A stretch of 28,486 nucleotides of DNA from UBA6049 sp965662345 (GTDB lineage: Bacteria; Bacteroidota; Bacteroidia; Flavobacteriales_G; Salibacteraceae): NCBI GenBank assembly GCA_965662345.1, contig CBFIHE010000026.1, positions 1 through 28,486 on the forward strand, written 5' to 3'. The notes under the pieces were generated by a model, which was not told the DNA's origin, made no database searches, and saw only the letters and a list, made by a program, of their open reading frames with translations. Shown one piece after another: positions 24,586 through 28,486 of the stretch (position 1 is its first letter; every line of letters begins with the position of its first letter). The position numbers and the translations under genes were made by a program.

Positions 24586-25521
24586 TTCTAAGGCTTTTTT
24601 TAGATCTACGTTGCCTCCTGTTAGGATGAGTCCAATGCGTTTTCCTTTGAATTTTGCTTTGTTATTCATCACTACAGCAAGAGGAACCGCACAGGATGGC
24701 TCAATAATGATTTTCATGCGCTCCCAAAGGAGTCTCATCGCTTTGCGAATAGCGTCATCATTTACACGAATGATTTCTTCCACATGTTCCATGATGATGG
24801 GGTAAGTTAGGTCTCCTAATGATGTGAGGAGTCCATCTGCAATGGTGTTGGGGTTAGTTTGCGGTATAAGTTTTCCTGCTTTCCAAGATTGGTAGGCATC
24901 ATCGGCCCCGGCAGGTTCGCCAGCAATTACTTGTATTTTAGGTGCAAAATAGTGCGCTGCCAAAAGTGTTCCACTCAGCAAGCCACCCCCACCTACGGGG
25001 GCAATGATGTAATCAAGGTTATCGGTTTGTTGTATGAGTTCTTGCGCGCAAGTGCTCTGCCCCAGAATAATATCTCTATCATTATACGGATGGATAGGAG
25101 TGGCTCCATTTTCATCTATAATACGTTGCATGTATTCTTCTCTGCTTGCAAGGGTTGGCGGACATAGACTCACTTCTGCACCATATCCTCTAACTGCATC
25201 AATTTTTACTATCGGAGCATTTTCAGGCATAACGATATAGGCTTTTATTCCCGCATCGGCAGCTGCCTTAGCTAACGCTTGACCATGATTCCCGCTAGAG
25301 TGTGTAGTAACCCCATTGGCTTTTTTTGAAGCAGAAAGTTGAGATACGGCATAAGAAGCACCTCTAAATTTGAAGGCGCCTACCTTTTGAAAGTTCTCGC
25401 ATTTAAAAAAGAGCCTTGCTCCAGTTAATCCATCTAGAAAAGATGAGGTAAGAACAGGAGTCTTATGAATTGTTCCATGCAGCGTGTTTTGTGCATCGGA
25501 GAGTTCGCTTTTTTGAATCAT
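24574..25521 (-). CDS. Serine racemase / serine-threonine dehydratase (fold-type II PLP enzyme)
   Basis: This 315-aa protein has the serine racemase layout. The PLP lysine is K51 in GAFKFRGA. THSSGNHGQAL (about 73-83) contains Ser76, matching the catalytic re-face serine of eukaryotic serine racemase. The phosphate-binding loop is VGGGGLLSG. The divalent-metal segment GEPAGADDAYQSW lines up with the mammalian EPSNADDCYQS. NTIADGL and WERMKIIIEPS also match closely. It probably racemises and/or deaminates L-serine; 3-hydroxyaspartate ammonia-lyase is a near relative and cannot be excluded. Its ATG overlaps the stop codon of the upstream sensor kinase (ATGA at 25518-25521), so the two are translationally coupled. 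That is unusual for a catabolic enzyme. Confidence 0.88.
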   Translation of the reverse strand: MIQKSELSDAQNTLHGTIHKTPVLTSSFLDGLTGARLFFKCENFQKVGAFKFRGASYAVSQLSASKKANGVTTHSSGNHGQALAKAAADAGIKAYIVMPENAPIVKIDAVRGYGAEVSLCPPTLASREEYMQRIIDENGATPIHPYNDRDIILGQSTCAQELIQQTDNLDYIIAPVGGGGLLSGTLLAAHYFAPKIQVIAGEPAGADDAYQSWKAGKLIPQTNPNTIADGLLTSLGDLTYPIIMEHVEEIIRVNDDAIRKAMRLLWERMKIIIEPSCAVPLAVVMNNKAKFKGKRIGLILTGGNVDLKKALELIG

Positions 25522-26765
25522 TCAATACCACATTGAAATGGAAACTCAAAAAAGAAGGTGCTTCCTTTATGTTCTTCGCTTTCAAAATAAACGTCTCCCT
25601 CTAGCATGGTAGAACACCTTTTTACGGTTGATAATCCAATACCCGAACCATCAATATTTATGGTGTTTGATGCTCTGTGGAATAACTCGAATAGTGTGCC
25701 TTGATCTTTTTTAGGAATTCCTATGCCGTTATCCTTGACGTTAATTTTGATTTTATCAGCTTCGCAAGTAGCATTTATTACGATGTCTTTACTTTCAGGT
25801 GAGTATTTAATGGCATTTGATATTAGGTTGTTTAATGATGTTTTAATAAGCCCTGGGTCGGTTCGAATTTGATTAGGAAAGGTTTCTGAGAATTCAAGTG
25901 ACAGCTCGTGTTCCTTTCCTATTCCATTGCGGAAGGAGTCTACAATATCATCTATTAACCTACTAATATCAAAGTCTTGGTCTTTACGCTCCACCTTACC
26001 TGCATCTGCTCTTGAAAGAAAAAGAGTGTCATTGATCATGCTCACCAATTCAAGAATGGTTCTGTTTATTGTTTTTATGTGTTTGTCAATTTTCTCAAGA
26101 GGTGCATTATTATCTACATGAAACGCAATTAATTCTATGGAGCTTAAGATGGTGGTAAGTGGGGTTTTAAACTCATGAGAAACAATGGTAACGATACGTG
26201 ATTTTAGCTCGCTAACCTCTTTCTCACGAGCCAAAGATTCTTTTAAGTTTACTTCAACAGTCTCACGTCTTTCAATCTCAATTTCAAGTTGGTGATTGTT
26301 TTTCTTTAGTTCCGCAGTTCTCTCTTCTACCTTTGCTTCTAGTTGCTCATTCAAATTGGCGAGCTCCTGTTTGCTTAACCTCAACTCTTCTTCTAACCGA
26401 AACCGTTGCATAGTCATTTCTATGGTAATGTAGATTACTTCAGGCTTGAGAGGCTTAATAATATAGCCAAAAGAGTGGGAGCGTATGGCGCGCATCATGG
26501 TTGATTTATCTTCATTGCCTGTGACGTAAACAACTGGAATATTAAATGAACCTGCTATTTTATGCGCAGCAGAGATACCATCCGATTCTCCAGGAAGATT
26601 AATATCCATGAGAACAACATCAGGCCTATTCACCTCAATTTCAGCAAGGCAATCCTCAGCATTTTCTGTCATAGAGATTACTTCATAACCTTGCTGTTCA
26701 AGAATTTGCTTCTCCATGAGTGCTGTAATCTTGTCATCTTCAGTAATATGAATTTTATATGCCAT
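25518..26765 (-). CDS. Response regulator-histidine kinase hybrid (REC, coiled coil, HisKA, HATPase)
   Basis: This 415-aa soluble signalling protein has its receiver domain first. REC at about 3-120 has the acidic pair D10/D11, phospho-acceptor D54 (VVLMDINLPG), T82 and K104 (IIKPLKP). A long coiled coil follows (about 122-188, Glu/Lys/Leu-rich), then HisKA with H197 in IVSHEFKTPLTT. The HATPase_c domain has the N box NLISNAIKYSPE, G1 DNGIGIPKKDQG and G2 GSGIGLSTVKR. No membrane segment is present. Phosphotransfer into its own REC would have to come from another kinase, with the transmitter then passing the signal on. It is 44 nt downstream of the TolC-GH18-like gene and overlaps the racemase start. 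A TAGTTTTA near-match to the -7 box lies before its ATG. Confidence 0.93.
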   Translation of the reverse strand: MAYKIHITEDDKITALMEKQILEQQGYEVISMTENAEDCLAEIEVNRPDVVLMDINLPGESDGISAAHKIAGSFNIPVVYVTGNEDKSTMMRAIRSHSFGYIIKPLKPEVIYITIEMTMQRFRLEEELRLSKQELANLNEQLEAKVEERTAELKKNNHQLEIEIERRETVEVNLKESLAREKEVSELKSRIVTIVSHEFKTPLTTILSSIELIAFHVDNNAPLEKIDKHIKTINRTILELVSMINDTLFLSRADAGKVERKDQDFDISRLIDDIVDSFRNGIGKEHELSLEFSETFPNQIRTDPGLIKTSLNNLISNAIKYSPESKDIVINATCEADKIKINVKDNGIGIPKKDQGTLFELFHRASNTINIDGSGIGLSTVKRCSTMLEGDVYFESEEHKGSTFFFEFPFQCGIE

Positions 26766-26809
26766 GATTAATTTTAAAACTATCGAAATTCCTGCAGAAA
26801 TAATTGTTT

Positions 26810-27892
26810 TTAAGGGAAAAGCATGCGTTCTTCGCTTGTTTTTCTTTTAATGAATTCAATATCAGGTTGTTCGTATGCCATGAGGTAGGCCTCGTCTAAC
26901 AGCGGGTAGAGCTTATTTAGCGCACTTTCTGGATAATAGACAGGAATGCTGGCGGATAGTTCGTGCCCTGGTCTTTCAGCTATTAAACTATTAGCAACAC
27001 GTAAAACTTTTTCAACATTACTTATGTAGAACTCTCGATTTCCTTCCCAATCTGGGAAAGTCTGTGGCTCAATGTCAAAATGGAACCCTTTAAAACCAAG
27101 GTTTAGGAGTTCTTCAAGTCTTTCAGTGAGTTTAGTGCTGTCAACCTCAATGGCCAACTTGTTATCTCCTACCATCGGCAACGTGCGAATATGGTGCTTG
27201 TCTGCTAGCTTATTGAATTCTGTTAGTTTCTCAACCATTGGTTCAGGACCTGGTGAGATAAATACCTTTTTGAACTCATTGTTCTTGAGGTAATGAGTAA
27301 GAAACAGATTGTCTTGAGCGTTAAAGAACTTGGACCATATGTAAGTGCTTCTTTTTTGACCATACTTGAATAACAACTCGCCAGGATCTACGGTGTTGCA
27401 ATAAGCAAGGGGAGATTCTGCTTCCATGTACTCGCTAATTTTTAGAGCTTTAAGGTAGAGTGATTGCTTCAAATCAATCACTTCAAGTTTATTGGCCAGC
27501 AATTCATCCATATGTTGAATAGCTAGGAGTGGAGAAAACCCAATGTCGCCAAATTGGTATTTAATGATTTCTCTTCTGAGCCTTTCTTCAATACGAAAAC
27601 GCGTGTAATAAAACTCTATCAATTGCTGGTATTTGTAGCTGTATTCATAATAGTAGTTGAGCAATTCATGCTCTTCGTGCCTATCATTTATATTGGTATG
27701 GTGCTCCAACATTTCTTTCTGGTAGCGTTTAGTTTCTCCTGGCCCCTTGAAAGTTATGGGCATTCTGAAGATTAAACCTAGTGAAGCAAATGTTTGGTCA
27801 AATGGGTTTTCTTGAGCAATAAAATTATATCCAGCAAATGGTTTTAGCGTAACATTATTTATTCGCTTGTGCTCCAAATCAATATTTGCCAT
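26810..27892 (-). CDS. C-terminal fragment: second TolC repeat plus GH18-like TIM-barrel domain
   Basis: This is the largest intact piece of the broken gene, 360 codons from ATG 27892, directly after the in-frame TAA. Residues 1 to about 165 are the second half of a TolC-type protein. They have beta strands (VTLKPFAGYNF, FASLGLIFRMPI), then long helices with the 'KYQFGDIGFSPLLAIQ' turn that marks the second repeat. Residues about 180-360 resemble a GH18 hydrolase: GFKGFHFDIEP (D273, E275) matches the last D and the catalytic E of the DxxDxDxE motif, ELSASIPVYYPE looks like the next strand, and AYLMAYEQ fits the MxYD/E strand. The domain is short, stopping about 20 residues after that strand. 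If translated alone it would lack a signal peptide and half the barrel. Confidence 0.7.
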   Translation of the reverse strand: MANIDLEHKRINNVTLKPFAGYNFIAQENPFDQTFASLGLIFRMPITFKGPGETKRYQKEMLEHHTNINDRHEEHELLNYYYEYSYKYQQLIEFYYTRFRIEERLRREIIKYQFGDIGFSPLLAIQHMDELLANKLEVIDLKQSLYLKALKISEYMEAESPLAYCNTVDPGELLFKYGQKRSTYIWSKFFNAQDNLFLTHYLKNNEFKKVFISPGPEPMVEKLTEFNKLADKHHIRTLPMVGDNKLAIEVDSTKLTERLEELLNLGFKGFHFDIEPQTFPDWEGNREFYISNVEKVLRVANSLIAERPGHELSASIPVYYPESALNKLYPLLDEAYLMAYEQPDIEFIKRKTSEERMLFP

Positions 27893-28139
27893 TTACAAGG
27901 CTAGCATCTCTTCATAAACGTCATTTGAATCTACATTCTCCGAGAACATCTTATCTGGTTGAGGTTCTAGAATTGGGAGCTTAGAAGCGTCAAAATCCAT
28001 TGGGAACGTACCAGAAGTGAGAATGTTATCTCTAATAATGGCATTGTAATTTTGCCATTTCTTATACATTGTTTCTGCCCTTGCAATCCTGCTTTTTAGC
28101 TCTATGACTTCTTCCCAAGTTTTGTTTTGGTTGAGTAGA
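27893..28139 (-). other. Middle segment of the disrupted TolC-like gene (no intact ORF)
   Basis: This stretch has no start codon of its own but is coding in the frame of the downstream fragment. It reads LNQNKTWEEVIELKSRIARA, MYKKWQNYNAIIRDNIL, TSGTFPMDFDASKLPIL and SNDVYEEMLAL before the TAA. It bridges the two fragments and confirms that they were one gene. Confidence 0.72.
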
Positions 28140-28486
28140 GCATTTCAATAATTTGTACTTGTCTGCTCAATAGATTGATGCGTTCATCAATGGCTTCTAT
28201 TTTTTCATTATTGAAGTTATAAATGATGTAGTTATACAAGTCTTTGTAGCGATCTTTAGTTTGAATTTGCTTTTTGCGTAGTGAAGCAATCTCTGCATTA
28301 TTCTCTAAAATTCGCGCATCTGTTCTGTTATCATATAACCCACTGTTAAGAAGGTCCAAATCTACTGTTAGGTTCAATCGTTGTTGGAAGAATACATCTT
28401 CATTTGGGCCAAAACCAGGTTCAGAGTTCCAGATATACCAGAAGCCAAAGCCTAGGCCTATATCACCCCGTAACTTGTTCGCCATA
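28102..28486 (-). pseudogene. N-terminal TolC-like fragment (partial, frameshifted)
   Basis: The frame is open from the window edge to TAG at 28102-28104. It reads LRGDIGLGFGFWYIWN (a beta strand), VFFQQRLNLTVDLDLLNSGLYDNRTDARI (TolC strand-to-helix turn) and a long helix ending RLNLLSRQVQIIEML-type sequence. After the AG insertion at 28137-28140 the last codons (YSTKTKLGKKS) are out-of-frame and not conserved-looking. The true start lies beyond base 28486; the ATG at 28485 looks internal. Confidence 0.7.

Larger units (their letters stand above)
26810..28486 (-). pseudogene. Disrupted TolC-family outer-membrane protein fused to a GH18-like domain (5' end beyond window)
   Basis: Three consecutive minus-strand pieces form one protein. 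The first frame (from the window edge to TAG at 28102) gives TolC-like sequence to QVQIIEML. There an extra AG dinucleotide in 28137-28140 throws it out of frame. The next frame reads LNQNKTWEEVIELKSRIARAE and onward to EEMLAL, then TAA at 27893-27895. The same frame resumes at once with MANIDLEHKR. Reading that TAA as CAA gives EEMLALQMANIDLEHKR, natural TolC sequence. With the two lesions repaired the frame gives 557 residues without interruption. Both lesions look real rather than random noise, but a sequencing error remains possible for either. Confidence 0.78.

Overview
The window reads as a Bacteroidota chromosome segment, most likely from the class Flavobacteriia. The supporting signs are the rpoC-DUF3467 gene order, a type IX secretion (T9SS) C-terminal sorting domain near 24.3-24.6 kb, -7 boxes of the Bacteroidota form TAnnTTTG before several genes, little Shine-Dalgarno signal, and AT-rich coding DNA. 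A 98-base run of N inside rplJ shows that this is a draft scaffold. Nearly all of the window is coding, and I see no tRNA, rRNA, insertion sequence or CRISPR array. || Layout: (1) 1-10.9 kb, + strand: the ribosomal protein/RNA polymerase operon rplK(partial)-rplA-rplJ-rplL-rpoB-rpoC, a strong terminator, then a DUF3467 gene. (2) 10.9-16.7 kb, - strand: a FtsX/LolE-type permease, cystathionine beta-synthase and a BtuF-like binding protein packed as one operon, followed by a patatin/POTRA/beta-barrel protein of type Vd autotransporter architecture. (3) 16.7-20.7 kb, + strand: a NamZ-type (DUF1343) exo-muramidase, a PrxQ/Bcp peroxiredoxin, recA and a TPR lipoprotein. (4) 20.7-23.9 kb, - strand: the conserved translation operon thrS-infC-rpmI-rplT with a strong terminator. 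(5) 23.9-28.5 kb: an accessory-looking stretch with a decayed T9SS-secreted protein gene, a serine racemase/dehydratase translationally coupled to a response-regulator/histidine-kinase hybrid, and a TolC-like outer-membrane protein joined to a GH18-like TIM-barrel domain. This last gene is broken by a dinucleotide insertion and a nonsense codon. || How the genes fit together: regions 1 and 4 supply transcription and translation machinery and carry likely attenuation and autoregulation signals: a hairpin before rpoB, a terminator immediately before DUF3467, a non-AUG infC start, and structured RNA before rplT. Region 2 joins sulfur-amino-acid metabolism to a corrinoid- or metal-binding protein. 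Region 5 is the most unusual part. A TolC-GH18 fusion would suit export and trimming of a secreted polysaccharide, next to a sensor kinase whose stop codon overlaps the start of an amino-acid racemase. The two decayed genes on either side of that module suggest lineage-specific gene loss. The clearest assembly problem is rplJ, where an exact 79-bp duplication flanks the N gap.
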